This document shows, one piece after another, positions 10,442-23,837 of a DNA stretch of 64,000 bases (position 1 is the stretch's first letter; every line of letters begins with the position of its first letter). The stretch is from Thauera aromatica K172. GTDB lineage: Bacteria > Pseudomonadota > Gammaproteobacteria > Burkholderiales > Rhodocyclaceae. Position numbers and translations under genes: made by a program. The notes under the pieces were generated by a model. The model saw only the letters and a program-made list of their open reading frames with translations, was not told the DNA's origin and did not search any database. The DNA lies in NCBI RefSeq assembly GCF_003030465.1, contig NZ_CP028339.1, forward strand, positions 558,001 through 622,000, read 5' to 3'.

Positions 10442-11299
10442 ATGCCTGAATTGCCCGAAGTCGAGACCACCTGCAGCGGAATCCGCCCCCATCTCGAAGG
10501 GCGGGTGCTCGATGCGCTGGTGGTGCGCAACCCGAGGTTGCGCCAGCCGCTGCCGGCGGATCTGGAGCGCCGGCTCGTCGGGCGCCGGCTGCTGGCGGTG
10601 CGGCGGCGGGCGAAGTACCTGTTGTTCGATTTCGGCGACGGCACGCTGCTCGTGCATCTGGGCATGTCCGGCAGCCTGCGTCTGGTCCCGGCCGGCACGC
10701 CTCCCGGCGCCCACGATCACGTCGACTTCGTGTTCGGCGGGCAGCTCTTGCGCCTGCGCGATCCGCGCCGTTTCGGCCTCGTGCTGTGGCAGCCGGGCGC
10801 CGCCGCGCTGCATCCGCTGCTCGCCGGGCTGGGGCCGGAGCCACTGTCCGCGGCGTTCGACGGCGCCTGGCTCCACCGCGTCACGCGCGGCCTGCGGGCA
10901 CCGATCAAGCACGTGCTGATGGATGGCCGGCGGGTGGTCGGCGTGGGCAACATCTATGCATCGGAAAGCCTGTTCCGCGCCCGCATCCACCCCCTGGAGC
11001 CGGCTGGCCGGCTCGGCCCGCAGCGTTGCGCGCGCCTGGTGGCGGCAGTGCGCGAGACGCTGTGCGCGGCCATCGCCGCAGGCGGCAGCACGCTGCGCGA
11101 CTTTGTCGGCGGCGATGGGCGGCCCGGCTACTTCCAGCAGCAGTACGCGGTGTATGGCCGTGACGGCGAACCGTGCCCGCAGTGCGGGGCGGTGATCCGC
11201 CGTGTCGTCAGCGGGCAACGTGCGACCTTCTTCTGTCCGCATTGCCAGCGCCGGCACGGGGCCGGTGCACATGAAAAAGGCGGGCCGGAGCCCGCCTGA
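10442..11299 (+). CDS. mutM: Formamidopyrimidine-DNA glycosylase
   Basis: This 285-residue base-excision repair enzyme removes 8-oxoguanine and formamidopyrimidines and cleaves the abasic strand. The mature N-terminus PELPEVETT holds the catalytic Pro and Glu. The Lys of the DNA-binding loop (RRRAKYLLF), the helix-two-turn-helix segment (VGVGNIYASESLFRA) and a C-terminal zinc finger (CPQCG...CPHCQ) are all present. The ATG was chosen because Pro2 must follow it. The gene diverges from the TPR gene, so the 260 bp between them hold both promoters. Confidence 0.97.
   Translation: MPELPEVETTCSGIRPHLEGRVLDALVVRNPRLRQPLPADLERRLVGRRLLAVRRRAKYLLFDFGDGTLLVHLGMSGSLRLVPAGTPPGAHDHVDFVFGGQLLRLRDPRRFGLVLWQPGAAALHPLLAGLGPEPLSAAFDGAWLHRVTRGLRAPIKHVLMDGRRVVGVGNIYASESLFRARIHPLEPAGRLGPQRCARLVAAVRETLCAAIAAGGSTLRDFVGGDGRPGYFQQQYAVYGRDGEPCPQCGAVIRRVVSGQRATFFCPHCQRRHGAGAHEKGGPEPA
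11274..11296 (-). terminator. Terminator for the ferredoxin/coaD/rsmD operon, inside the end of mutM
   Basis: Read on the minus strand, GGCGGGC-TCCG-GCCCGCC is a perfect 7-bp stem followed by TTTTT. The whole element lies within the last codons of mutM. It points out of the minus-strand operon that ends at 11332. Confidence 0.75.
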
Positions 11300-11331
11300 T
11301 GCCGTAGCGGAAGCGACGCCGAGCGGCGGCT

Positions 11332-14041
<2,710 letters not shown>

Positions 14042-14072
14042 GGCAGAGTCGGGGGTCCTGGCCGGATGCGGG

Positions 14073-15446
14073 TCAACGGTGGCGGGCGGAAGTCGGGCGC
14101 GGCGCTTGCCCGGCCAGCGGCTGCGGTTCGAGGCGGGCCATGCTCAGGTGGTCGTCGGTGAAATAGCGCCGTGCCACCGCCTGCACTTCTTCGGCGGTGA
14201 CCGTGCGCAGGCCTTCGAGCAAGCGCTCCTCGTCGCGCCAGGACAGGCCGGCAGCCTCCAGAAAGCCGATTTCCATCGCCTGGCCCATCAGCGAGTCGCG
14301 CTTGTAGACGCGGCTGGCGACCGCCTGCGTCTTCACCCGGGCAAGCTCGGCCGCGCTCACTCCGGTGTCGCGGATGCGCTGCAGCTCGGCGCGCAGCGCG
14401 GCTTCGAGTTCATCCATGGTGTGGCCGGGCGCGGGCACGCCGTCGAGGTAGAACAGCGCGGGGCCGCGGCTGCTGCCGTCATAGCCGGCGCCGGCCGATA
14501 GCGCGAGCCGGGCGTCGCGCACGAGGTGGCGGTTGAGGCGGGCGCCGTCATGGCCGTCGAGCACCGCCGCCAGCACCTGCAGGGCATAGGCTTCGCGGTC
14601 GGCGGCGGGGTCGCGCAGCGCCGGCACCTGCCACGCCATCGCCAGGTAGGGAAGTTCGGCCGGCGCCTTGACCACCGCGCTGCGCGGGCCGCGCTGCGCC
14701 GGTTCGGCCGAGATCCGGCGCGCGGGGAGGGCGCGCGCGGCGATCGCGCCGTAATGCCGTTCGGCTTGGCGGAACACTTCCTGGTGGTCCACGTCGCCGA
14801 CCACCACCAGCCAGGCGTTGTTCGGTGCGTACCAGCGCCGGTACCAGGCGCGCGCGTCTTCGGCCTGCATCGCCTCGAGGTCGGTCATCCAGCCGATCAC
14901 CGGGCGGCGGTAGGGATGGGCCTGGAAGGCGGTGGCCATCAGCTGCTCATGGACCAGCGCGCGCGGCTGGTCATCGGTGCGCAGGCGGCGTTCTTCCTTG
15001 ACGACTTCGAGCTCGCGGGCGAATTCCTCGTCGCCGAGCACCAGGTTCTCCATGCGGTCGGCTTCGAGCGCCATCACCGTGTCGAGGTGGGCGGGCGGCA
15101 CCTGCTGGAAGTAGGCGGTGTAGTCCTTGCTCGTGAATGCGTTGTCGCGCCCTCCGACCGCGGCCACGCGCTGGTTGAATTCGCCGGGGGCGAGCGTCTT
15201 CGTCCCCTTGAACATCATGTGCTCGAGGACGTGGGCGACGCCGGATACGCCGCTGGGCTCGTCCATCGCGCCGGCGCGGTACCACACCATGTGCACCACC
15301 GAAGGCGCGCGGCGGTCTTCCTTGACGATCAGCTTCATGCCGTTGGCAAGGGTCGTCTCGTACGGGTTGGCGAATGCGGGCGGGGCCAGTGCGGCGGCAA
15401 GCGCGGCGCCGGCCAGCAGGGCGCGGGCAAAGGTCTGACGAAACAT
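14073..15446 (-). CDS. M16-family zinc metallopeptidase, catalytic subunit
   Basis: 457 residues from the ATG at MFRQTFAR, preceded at a good distance by AGGA; an ATG 15 nt further upstream is also possible. A signal peptide (ALLAGAALAAALAPPAFA) precedes the peptidase domain. The zinc site is intact: HVLEHMMFKG gives HxxEH, and a downstream Glu-rich helix supplies the third ligand. Together with the downstream zinc-less homologue it probably forms a periplasmic heterodimeric protease. The gene diverges from ftsY across about 160 bp. Confidence 0.9.
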   Translation of the reverse strand: MFRQTFARALLAGAALAAALAPPAFANPYETTLANGMKLIVKEDRRAPSVVHMVWYRAGAMDEPSGVSGVAHVLEHMMFKGTKTLAPGEFNQRVAAVGGRDNAFTSKDYTAYFQQVPPAHLDTVMALEADRMENLVLGDEEFARELEVVKEERRLRTDDQPRALVHEQLMATAFQAHPYRRPVIGWMTDLEAMQAEDARAWYRRWYAPNNAWLVVVGDVDHQEVFRQAERHYGAIAARALPARRISAEPAQRGPRSAVVKAPAELPYLAMAWQVPALRDPAADREAYALQVLAAVLDGHDGARLNRHLVRDARLALSAGAGYDGSSRGPALFYLDGVPAPGHTMDELEAALRAELQRIRDTGVSAAELARVKTQAVASRVYKRDSLMGQAMEIGFLEAAGLSWRDEERLLEGLRTVTAEEVQAVARRYFTDDHLSMARLEPQPLAGQAPRPTSARHR

Positions 15447-15607
15447 GGAGATGTCCTGCATCTGTTAGAATTCGCGGCACTCCGCGAGGTCCGGCGATGG
15501 TGCGCCGGCCACTCGGGGAGCCGCATCTTAGCGTGATCGGCGGGGGGCGCCCATGGTTGCGGGCCGCGTCTGCCGACGCAAAACGACCCTTGTGACCCGA
15601 GCCTTTC

Positions 15608-16896
15608 ATGTTTGGTTTCCTGAAAAAGAAGTTCGGCCGGCGCGAAGACGAGGCCGCGCCCGTAGCCCCGCCGGCCGAGGCGCAGAGCGAACCGCCGCAG
15701 GTGCCTGCGCAAGCGCCTGAAGAGGCCGCCGCGGCCGCCCCGGCCCGATCCGGTGAGCCTGCTGCGCCCGGCGACGCGACCGCCGCCGCACTTGCGCCGG
15801 CGGCCGAATCCGCCCCCGGAGTGGCGGCAACGCCCGTGCCGGCTGCGGTGGAGGTCGAGGTGGAGACCGAAGTGGAGGCGGCGGCCGTCGCCATCGAGGC
15901 GGTCGCGGAGGATGCGCCAGTCCCCCCCCAGGAGCCTGTGCCGGTGGCGAAAAAATCCTGGGCGGAGCGCCTCAAGGCCGGTCTCGCCCGCACCCGCCAG
16001 CAGATCGGCGGCGGGCTGGCGAGCTTGTTCGGCCTGCGCAAGATCGACGAGGACCTCCTCGAGGAGCTCGAATCCACCCTGTTGATGGCCGACTGCGGCG
16101 TGGATGCCACCCAGCACCTGATCGACGAACTGCGCCGGCGCTGGAAGCGCGACCGTCTGGAAACCGCCGACCAGCTGCAGAAGGCGCTCGCCGACGGCCT
16201 GCACGAGATCATTGCGCCGCTCGAGGCGCCGCTCCAGGTCGACGGCCATCAGCCTTTCATCATCATGATCGCGGGCGTCAACGGTTCCGGAAAGACGACC
16301 TCGATCGGCAAGCTCGCGAAGTATTTCCAGGCCCGCGGCAAGAGCGTGCTGCTCGCCGCCGGCGACACCTTCCGCGCCGCCGCGCGCGAGCAGCTGATGA
16401 CCTGGGGCGAGCGCAACAACGTCACCGTGGTCGCGCAGGACGGCGGCGATGCGGCAGCGGTGATCTTCGACGCGATCAACGCCGCGCGTGCGCGCAAGAT
16501 CGACGTCGTCCTCGCCGACACCGCCGGGCGGCTGCCGACCCAGCTCCACCTGATGGAAGAGATCGCCAAGGTCCGCCGGGTGATCGCCAAGGCCGACCCT
16601 ACCGGACCGCACGAAGTCCTGCTCGTGCTCGACGCCAACATTGGCCAGAACGCGCTCGCCCAGGTGAAGGCCTTCGACCAGGCGATCGGGGTCACCGGCC
16701 TGGTCGTGACCAAGCTCGACGGCACCGCCAAGGGCGGCGTGCTGGCGGCGATTGCGCGCCAGTGCCCGAAGCCGCTGCGCTTCATCGGCGTCGGCGAGGG
16801 CATCGACGACCTGCAGCCGTTCGCTGCGCGCGAGTTCGTCGATGCGCTGTTCGAGCCCGGCGCCGCGGCCGTCCGGAACGGCGCGGGCGGGCGCGC

Positions 16897-16900
<4 letters not shown>
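15608..16900 (+). CDS. ftsY: Signal recognition particle receptor FtsY
   Basis: This 430-residue SRP receptor targets ribosomes making membrane proteins to the Sec translocon. The first ~115 residues are an Ala/Pro/Glu-rich acidic A domain, as usual for membrane-associated FtsY. The NG domain follows: G1 GVNGSGKTTSIGKLA (about residue 222), DTFRAAAREQL, DTAGRLPTQ, TKLDGTAKGG and the closing GVGEGIDDLQPF. The stop overlaps the start of ftsE, as in the ftsYEX operon of proteobacteria. Confidence 0.96.
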
Positions 16901-17588
<688 letters not shown>

Positions 17589-17592
<4 letters not shown>

Positions 17593-18485
17593 AACACTGG
17601 CTTTACCTGCATGCCCGGGCCGTCGGCCATGCCCTGCGCCGGCTGCTCGCCCAGCCCCTCGGTACTTCGCTCTCGGCGCTGGTGGTGGGCATCGCCCTGT
17701 CCCTGCCGGGAGGGGCTTTCCTGCTGCTGGACAACGTCGCTTCGCTGGTGCGAGGCGTTTCCGGGACGCCCGAGATCAGCCTCTTCCTCGACGTCGCGGC
17801 AAAGCCTGCCGAGGTCGAGGCGATCGAACGCAAGCTGAACGCCGAGGCCGATCTCGCGAGCTACCGCTTCGTGTCACGCGACGAGGCGGTGGCCCAGCTC
17901 GAGGCCGTGGGGCTGGGGGATGTGCTCGGCGGCCTCGGCACCAACCCGCTGCCCGATGCGTTCGTGATCGCGCCGCGCGGCGAGGACCCGGCCGCGTTCG
18001 AGCGCCTCGCGGCGCGGATGCGGGAATGGCCCGAGGTCGCGCACGTGCAGCTCGATTCGGCCTGGGTCGAGCGCCTCCACGCCCTGCTCGGGCTGGGACG
18101 CTCGGCGGCGCTGATGCTGGGGGGGCTGCTCGGCTTCGCGCTGGTGATCGTTACTTTCAACACCATCCGCCTGCAGATCCTCACCCAGAGCCAGGAGATC
18201 GCGGTCAGCCGCCTGCTCGGCGCCACCGACCCCTTCATCCGCCGCCCGTTCTACTGGTTCGGCAGCCTGCAAGGGGCGCTCGGCGGCCTGGTGGCGCTGG
18301 GGACGGTGTGGGCGGGTGTGCACGCGCTGGCCCGGCCGGTGGCGACACTGGCGGAAACCTATGGCGCAGTGTTCGTGCTCGCCGGGCCGGATGCGCGCGC
18401 GGCACTGTCGATGGTGGCGTTTGCCGCCTTCCTCGGCTGGCTGGGGGCGGCGATTTCGGTGCGGCGGCATCTGGCCGGATCCTGA
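17589..18485 (+). CDS. ftsX: Cell division permease FtsX
   Basis: This 298-residue FtsX has one transmembrane segment near residue 25-45 and three more in the C-terminal half (ALMLGGLLGFALVIVTFN, GALGGLVALGTVWAG and the final hydrophobic stretch). The large periplasmic loop after the first segment normally contacts an amidase activator such as EnvC. It overlaps ftsE by 4 nt. In many gammaproteobacteria rpoH follows; here no rpoH is present and ahpC comes next. Confidence 0.94.
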
Positions 18486-18522
18486 GGCGGCGGGCCGGCG
18501 GGGAGAGGCGGAGTCGAGCTCG

Positions 18523-18559
18523 ATAGTATTTTGCAATCGTGATTATCTCGATAATCAAT
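18523..18559 (+). promoter_or_regulatory. Candidate OxyR-type operator upstream of ahpC
   Basis: Within the AT-rich part of the 158-bp ftsX-ahpC gap are two elements spaced like an OxyR tetramer site: ATAG-N7-CAAT, seven bases, then ATCT-N7-CAAT. A perfect inverted repeat GATTATC-TC-GATAATC is nested in it (18541-18556). OxyR control of ahpCF is known in proteobacteria; the match to the ATAG/CTAT consensus is partial, so this is a prediction. Confidence 0.4.
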
Positions 18560-18643
18560 TAGTGCAATTCACCCGGATTCCTTAGACTGCATCCCATCGA
18601 GTTTCACCCAACGCTTCCCACAACCTCAGCTGGAGAATCGCAA

Positions 18644-19207
18644 ATGTCGCTGATCAACACCGAAGTCAAGCCGTTCAAAGCCACCGCCTACCACAATGGC
18701 CAGTTCGTCGACGTCACCGAAGCCAACCTGAAGGGCAAGTGGTCCGTGGTCTTCTTCTACCCCGCCGACTTCACCTTCGTGTGCCCGACCGAACTGGGCG
18801 ATCTCGCCGACAACTATGCCGAATTCCAGAAGCTGGGGGTCGAGATCTACGGTGTGTCGACCGACACCCATTTCACCCACAAGGCCTGGCACGACACGTC
18901 GGACACCATCCACAAGATCAAGTACCCGCTGGTCGGTGACCCCACCTGGGTGCTGTCGAAGAACTTCGAAGTGCTGATCGAGGAAGCCGGCCTGGCCGAT
19001 CGCGGCACCTTCGTCATCGACCCCGACGGCAAGGTCCAGATCGTCGAGATCAACGCCGGCGGCATCGGCCGTGATGCCCAGGAGCTGCTGCGCAAGGTCA
19101 AGGCCGCGATCTACGTCCGCAACCACCCGGGCGAAGTGTGCCCGGCGAAGTGGAAGGAAGGCGACGCCACGCTGGCGCCGTCGCTCGATCTGGTCGGCAA
19201 GATCTGA
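18644..19207 (+). CDS. ahpC: Alkyl hydroperoxide reductase subunit C (peroxiredoxin)
   Basis: This 187-residue typical 2-Cys peroxiredoxin reduces H2O2 and organic hydroperoxides in the cytosol. The peroxidatic Cys is in FTFVCPTEL, the catalytic Thr and Arg context is present, and the resolving Cys lies in GEVCPAKW near the C-terminus. A ribosome site (GGAGAATCGCAA) precedes the ATG. It is followed by ahpF, its dedicated reductase. Confidence 0.97.
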   Translation: MSLINTEVKPFKATAYHNGQFVDVTEANLKGKWSVVFFYPADFTFVCPTELGDLADNYAEFQKLGVEIYGVSTDTHFTHKAWHDTSDTIHKIKYPLVGDPTWVLSKNFEVLIEEAGLADRGTFVIDPDGKVQIVEINAGGIGRDAQELLRKVKAAIYVRNHPGEVCPAKWKEGDATLAPSLDLVGKI

Positions 19208-19358
19208 GCCGCTGCGATCCTCCCCGGGCGCCCGCCGCCCGCGGGCGACGCTCCGCAGCCGGCCTCGCGCCGGCTGTTTCATGTCGGCGCCCGCCCGCCG
19301 CTCCCCGAAGCCGCTCCCCGAAGCCGCACTCCGGCCTAACCTCACGGACGACATCACC

Positions 19359-20927
19359 ATGCTCGACGCCAACATCAAGACTCAACTCAAAGCCTACCTG
19401 GACAAGGTCACGCAGCCGATCGAGATCGCCGCGTCGCTGGACGAGGGCGACAAGTCGGGTGAAATGCGGACCCTGCTCGCCGAACTCGCCGAGCTCAGCG
19501 ACAAGATCACCGTCGTCGAGTCGGGTGCGCCCGGCGTTCAGGCGAGCGAGCGCAAGCCCTCGTTTGCGCTTGCCCGCCCGGGCGAGCCGGGGCGCGTGCG
19601 TTTTGCCGGGTTGCCGATGGGGCACGAGTTCAGCTCGCTGATCCTGGCCCTGCTGCAGGTCGGCGGCCATCCGCCCAAGGCCACGCCCGAGCTGATCGAA
19701 CAGATCCGCGCCCTCGACGGCGAGTACGTGTTCGAGACCTACATCTCGCTGTCCTGCCACAACTGCCCGGAAGTGGTGCAGGCGCTGAACCTGATGGCGG
19801 TGCTCAACCCCAACATCCGCCACACCATGATCGACGGTGCGCTGTTCCAGGGCGAAGTCGAGGCGCGCAAGATCATGGCGGTGCCGACGGTTCTCCTCAA
19901 CGGCCAGCCCTTCGGCCAGGGGCGGATGGAGCTGGGCGAGATCCTGGCCAAGGTCGACACCGGCGCCGCGGCGCGCGATGCCGGGAAGCTGTCGGCCAAG
20001 GACGTCTTCGACGTGCTCGTCGTCGGCGGCGGCCCGGCCGGCGCGGCCGCCGCGATCTACGCCGCGCGCAAGGGCATCCGCACCGGTGTCGTCGCCGAGC
20101 GCTTCGGCGGCCAGGTGATGGACACGATGGCGATCGAGAACTTCATCTCGGTGAAGTACACCGAGGGCCCGAAGCTGGTCGCCAGCCTCGAGGAGCACGT
20201 CCGCGAATACGACGTCGATGTCATGAACCTGCAGCGCGTCGCGCAGCTGCTGCCGGGCGCGGGCGTGCATGAAGTGAAGCTCGACAACGGCGCCGTGCTC
20301 AAGGCGAAGTCCGTCATCGTCGCCACCGGCGCGCGCTGGCGCGAGATGAACGTGCCCGGCGAGCGGGAGTTCCGCGGCAAGGGTGTGGCCTACTGCCCGC
20401 ACTGCGACGGCCCGCTGTTCAAGGGCAAGCGCGTGGCGGTGATCGGTGGCGGCAACTCCGGCGTCGAGGCCGCGATCGACCTCGCCGGGGTGGTCGCCCA
20501 CGTCACCCTGCTCGAGTTCGCCGACGAACTGCGTGCCGACGCCGTGTTGCAGAAGAAGCTCCACAGCCTGCCCAACGTGACGGTGATCAAGGGCGCGCAG
20601 ACCACCGAAGTGACCGGTAGCGACAAGGTGGACGGTCTGGTGTACAAGGACCGAGCCAGTGGCGAAGTGCGCCGTATCGAGCTCGAAGGCATCTTCGTCC
20701 AGATCGGCCTGCTGCCCAATACCGACTTCGCCAAGGGCACGCTCGAGCTCACCCGCTTCGGCGAGATCATCGTCGATGCCAAAGGCCAGACTTCGGTGCC
20801 GGGCATCTTCGCCGCCGGCGACTGCACCACGGTGCCGTACAAGCAGATCATCATCGCCATGGGCGAAGGGGCGAAGGCTTCGCTGTCGGCCTTCGATCAC
20901 CTGATCCGGAGCAGCGCCCCGGCCTGA
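19359..20927 (+). CDS. ahpF: Alkyl hydroperoxide reductase subunit F
   Basis: This 522-residue flavoprotein passes electrons from NAD(P)H to AhpC. The N-terminal double-thioredoxin domain carries the CxxC of SCHNCPE. The FAD site [17 protein letters not shown], the second disulfide YCPHCDGP and the NAD site [15 protein letters not shown] follow, with the closing IFAAGDCTT. The length matches E. coli AhpF. The ATG at [10 protein letters not shown] is about 150 bp after ahpC, so the two are probably cotranscribed. Confidence 0.97.
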   Translation: MLDANIKTQLKAYLDKVTQPIEIAASLDEGDKSGEMRTLLAELAELSDKITVVESGAPGVQASERKPSFALARPGEPGRVRFAGLPMGHEFSSLILALLQVGGHPPKATPELIEQIRALDGEYVFETYISLSCHNCPEVVQALNLMAVLNPNIRHTMIDGALFQGEVEARKIMAVPTVLLNGQPFGQGRMELGEILAKVDTGAAARDAGKLSAKDVFDVLVVGGGPAGAAAAIYAARKGIRTGVVAERFGGQVMDTMAIENFISVKYTEGPKLVASLEEHVREYDVDVMNLQRVAQLLPGAGVHEVKLDNGAVLKAKSVIVATGARWREMNVPGEREFRGKGVAYCPHCDGPLFKGKRVAVIGGGNSGVEAAIDLAGVVAHVTLLEFADELRADAVLQKKLHSLPNVTVIKGAQTTEVTGSDKVDGLVYKDRASGEVRRIELEGIFVQIGLLPNTDFAKGTLELTRFGEIIVDAKGQTSVPGIFAAGDCTTVPYKQIIIAMGEGAKASLSAFDHLIRSSAPA

Positions 20928-20950
20928 GCGCGCCTTGCGTTCGTGCAAGT

Positions 20951-20974
20951 GCCCCGCCTCGAGCGGGGCTTTTT
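20951..20974 (+). terminator. Terminator after ahpF
   Basis: GCCCCGC-CTCGA-GCGGGGC is a perfect 7-bp stem followed by TTTTT, 24 bp after the ahpF stop. It ends the ahpCF transcription unit. Confidence 0.85.
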
Positions 20975-21156
20975 GCGTGTTGCGGGCACCCGCGGCACAC
21001 TGCACCTGTCAGAGCCCTGGTTTGGGCTGCATCGCGCCCTTCGATCCGCTTCACGCGCAGGCGGCAGGTGCCGCCGATGCGACCACCAACACGTAGCGCA
21101 TGCGCCGATGCGGATGGCGCGGGGGGCGGCCCCGGGCCCGTCAAGGAGACTTTCAC

Positions 21157-23034
21157 GTGCTTTTCAGCTGGTTCGAGCGTCACGTCGACCCCTATCCCGA
21201 TGCCGTCCCCGGCGCCACGCCGCGCGGCTTCTTCGCCTTTTTGTGGGCGGGCACCGAGGGCCTGCGCCCGTTCATTCTCGGCATGATGCTGCTCACCGCC
21301 ACCATCGGCGCGTTCGAGGCCCTGCTGTTCGCGATGCTCGGCCGGGTCGTCGACTGGCTGGCGACGGTGGAGCCGGCGCGGCTATGGACGGACGAGGGCG
21401 CCACCCTGCTGCTGCTCGCCGCCATCATCGTCGGCAGCATCGCCCTGGTGGCGGTGCAGACGATGCTCAAGCACCAGACCCTGGCGGGCAACTTCCCGAT
21501 GCGCCTGCGCTGGAACTACCACCGCCTGATGCTCGGCCAGAGCATGAGCTTCTACCAGGACGAGTTCGCCGGGCGGGTGTCGGCGAAGGTCATGCAGACC
21601 GCGCTCGCGGTGCGCGACACCTGCCTGATCATGACCGACATCCTGGTCTTCGTGACCATCTACTTCGCCACCCTGACCCTGGTGGTGGCGAGCTTCGATG
21701 CCTGGATGCTGCTGCCCTTCCTCGGCTGGCTGGCGCTCTACCTCGCGACCCTGCGCTGGTTCGTGCCGCGCCTGTCGAAAGTGTCACGCACCCAGGCCGA
21801 CGCCCGCGCGCTGATGACCGGACGCATCACCGACGCCTATACCAACATCGCCACGGTGAAGCTGTTCTCCCACGCCGGGCGCGAAGCCGGCTACGCGCGC
21901 GGGGCGATGAAGGAGTTCATGCACACCGTGCACGCGCAGATGCGCCTGGTGAGCAGCATCGAAATCGTCAACCACAGCCTGTCGATGCTGCTGATCCTCG
22001 CCACCAGCGGGGTGGCGCTGTGGCTGTGGGCGCAGGGCGCGATCGGGGTCGGCGCGGTGGCCGCGGCGACGGCGATGGCGCTGCGCCTGAACGGCATGTC
22101 GCACTGGGTGATGTGGGAGGCGGCGCAGCTGTTCGAGAACGTCGGCACGGTGCAGGACGGCATCAACACCTTGTCCCGCCCGCATGCGGTGGTCGACCGC
22201 CCGGAGGCGAAGCCGCTGGTGGTGAGCCGCGGCGAAGTCCGCTTCGAGCACCTCGTGTTCGCCTACGGCGCCACCGGGCCGCAGGCGCGCCGCGTCATCG
22301 ACGACTTCTCGCTGGCGATCCGCCCGGGCGAGAAGATCGGCGTCGTCGGCCGCTCGGGGGCGGGCAAGTCGACGCTGGTGAACCTGCTGCTGCGCTTCTA
22401 CGACCTCGAATCGGGCCGTATCCTGATCGACGGCCAGGACATCGCCGGCGTCACCCAGAACAGCCTGCGCGCGCAGATCGGCATGGTCACCCAGGACACT
22501 TCGCTGCTGCACCGCTCGGTGCGCGACAACATCCTCTACGGCCGTCCCGATGCCACCGACGCCGACATGATCGCCGCCGCCCGCCGCGCCGAGGCGCACG
22601 AGTTCATCCTCGGTCTCACCGACCCCAAGGGACGGCGCGGCTACGACGCCCACGTCGGCGAGCGCGGCGTCAAGCTCTCCGGCGGCCAGCGTCAGCGCAT
22701 CGCGATCGCCCGGGTGATGCTCAAGGATGCGCCGATCCTGCTGCTGGACGAGGCCACCAGCGCGCTCGACTCCGAAGTCGAGGCGGCAATCCAGCAAAGC
22801 CTGTACCGGCTGATGGAAGGCAAGACCGTGGTCGCGATCGCCCACCGCCTGTCGACGATCGCGGCGATGGACCGCCTGGTGGTGATGGACAAAGGCCGTA
22901 TCGTCGAGGAAGGTGACCATCGCAGCCTGCTTGCCCACGGCGGGCTCTACGCCCGGCTGTGGGCACACCAGAGCGGCGGCTTTCTCGGCGCCGAACCCGC
23001 GGACGTCGACGAGGACGCGGCGATGCCGGTGTGA
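21157..23034 (+). CDS. ABC exporter, fused permease and ATPase
   Basis: 625 residues from a GTG preceded at good spacing by AAGGAG (21143-21149); upstream in-frame starts lack a ribosome site. The N-terminal half is a six-helix type IV ABC exporter domain. The C-terminal ATPase has Walker A GRSGAGKST, signature LSGGQRQRIAIARV, Walker B ILLLDEATSALD and H-loop AIAHRLST. It would work as a homodimer in the inner membrane. The substrate is not readable. The family resembles MsbA/multidrug exporters, but there is no partner gene to guide a call. Confidence 0.9.
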   Translation: MLFSWFERHVDPYPDAVPGATPRGFFAFLWAGTEGLRPFILGMMLLTATIGAFEALLFAMLGRVVDWLATVEPARLWTDEGATLLLLAAIIVGSIALVAVQTMLKHQTLAGNFPMRLRWNYHRLMLGQSMSFYQDEFAGRVSAKVMQTALAVRDTCLIMTDILVFVTIYFATLTLVVASFDAWMLLPFLGWLALYLATLRWFVPRLSKVSRTQADARALMTGRITDAYTNIATVKLFSHAGREAGYARGAMKEFMHTVHAQMRLVSSIEIVNHSLSMLLILATSGVALWLWAQGAIGVGAVAAATAMALRLNGMSHWVMWEAAQLFENVGTVQDGINTLSRPHAVVDRPEAKPLVVSRGEVRFEHLVFAYGATGPQARRVIDDFSLAIRPGEKIGVVGRSGAGKSTLVNLLLRFYDLESGRILIDGQDIAGVTQNSLRAQIGMVTQDTSLLHRSVRDNILYGRPDATDADMIAAARRAEAHEFILGLTDPKGRRGYDAHVGERGVKLSGGQRQRIAIARVMLKDAPILLLDEATSALDSEVEAAIQQSLYRLMEGKTVVAIAHRLSTIAAMDRLVVMDKGRIVEEGDHRSLLAHGGLYARLWAHQSGGFLGAEPADVDEDAAMPV

Positions 23035-23067
23035 TCACCGGCGCTTCCCGCGTGAGCGTGCCGCGGC

Positions 23068-23685
23068 TCAGGCCGGGCGCAGGTGGAACACTTCGGGGTC
23101 GTCCCAGTGCGCCAGCAGGATGCGCGCCACGCGCTGCTGCCACAGTTCGCCGAAACGGCGCGCTTCGCCGGCATCGGCCTGGCCGTGGAGGCAGCGCTGC
23201 AGCAGCAGCGGCATCTCCGGGTCGGGCGCCACTTTCGATAGCTCGGCGCCGGCATCGAGCGCGGCGCCGCTATCGACGCGCACAAAGCGCATCGTCAGCG
23301 GGTGCTCCAGTCCGAACGCCTGCAGGTTGCGGCGCACGAAGCGCCCGCCGATGCCCTTGAAGCCGCCGTCCTGCGCCGCCCCGGTGAGCAGGCCGGCGAC
23401 CGCGGCGATGACTCCGGTGACGCCGTCGTCGATGCGATCGGCGAACTCCACCCGCACTCCGCCGCGCACCGGCAGCTCGTCCTGGTACAGCCGGGTCAGC
23501 GCGTGATGGGTCAGGGCGTAGGCTGAGGCCACGGTCGGGCAGGAGTGGCCGGCCAGCCTCACTGCGTCGGCGTAGCCGTATTCGAGCAGGCCGCCTTCGG
23601 CCGCGCCGAGGAATTCGGCCAGCGGGTCGCGCACGCGCAGGCGCGGCACTTCGTCGTAGAAGGCGGGAAAGCGTGGGTCGGTCAT
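23068..23685 (-). CDS. FmdE-like domain protein
   Basis: 205 residues. The segment GHSCPTVASAYALTHHAL resembles the GHxCP signature of the FmdE family (named after a formylmethanofuran dehydrogenase operon gene). Many proteobacterial members have no known function and may bind metal through the His/Cys pair. No signal peptide or membrane segment is seen. It is convergent with the ABC exporter and divergent from the methyltransferase gene. The assignment rests on one motif and general size. Confidence 0.6.
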   Translation of the reverse strand: MTDPRFPAFYDEVPRLRVRDPLAEFLGAAEGGLLEYGYADAVRLAGHSCPTVASAYALTHHALTRLYQDELPVRGGVRVEFADRIDDGVTGVIAAVAGLLTGAAQDGGFKGIGGRFVRRNLQAFGLEHPLTMRFVRVDSGAALDAGAELSKVAPDPEMPLLLQRCLHGQADAGEARRFGELWQQRVARILLAHWDDPEVFHLRPA

Positions 23686-23837
23686 GGTCGCTCCTGGGCG
23701 GTTCGGTGAGGGTGAAGCGCGGATTGTCGGCGCTGCGCCTGCGCCCGGCCTTGATGTGCCTCAGGGCCGGCGGAATGCGGAATAATGGGCGCGGTGGTGC
23801 CGCCCTTCCGCACCTTTCCTCAACGACCCCGCCGGCC

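Noticed and set aside
18486..18643. rpoH expected after ftsX
   Set aside because: No sigma-32 gene is present; ahpC follows directly.
19098..21005. 635-codon minus-strand frame opposite ahpF
   Set aside because: Antisense of AhpF; His/Asp/Gln-rich shadow composition.
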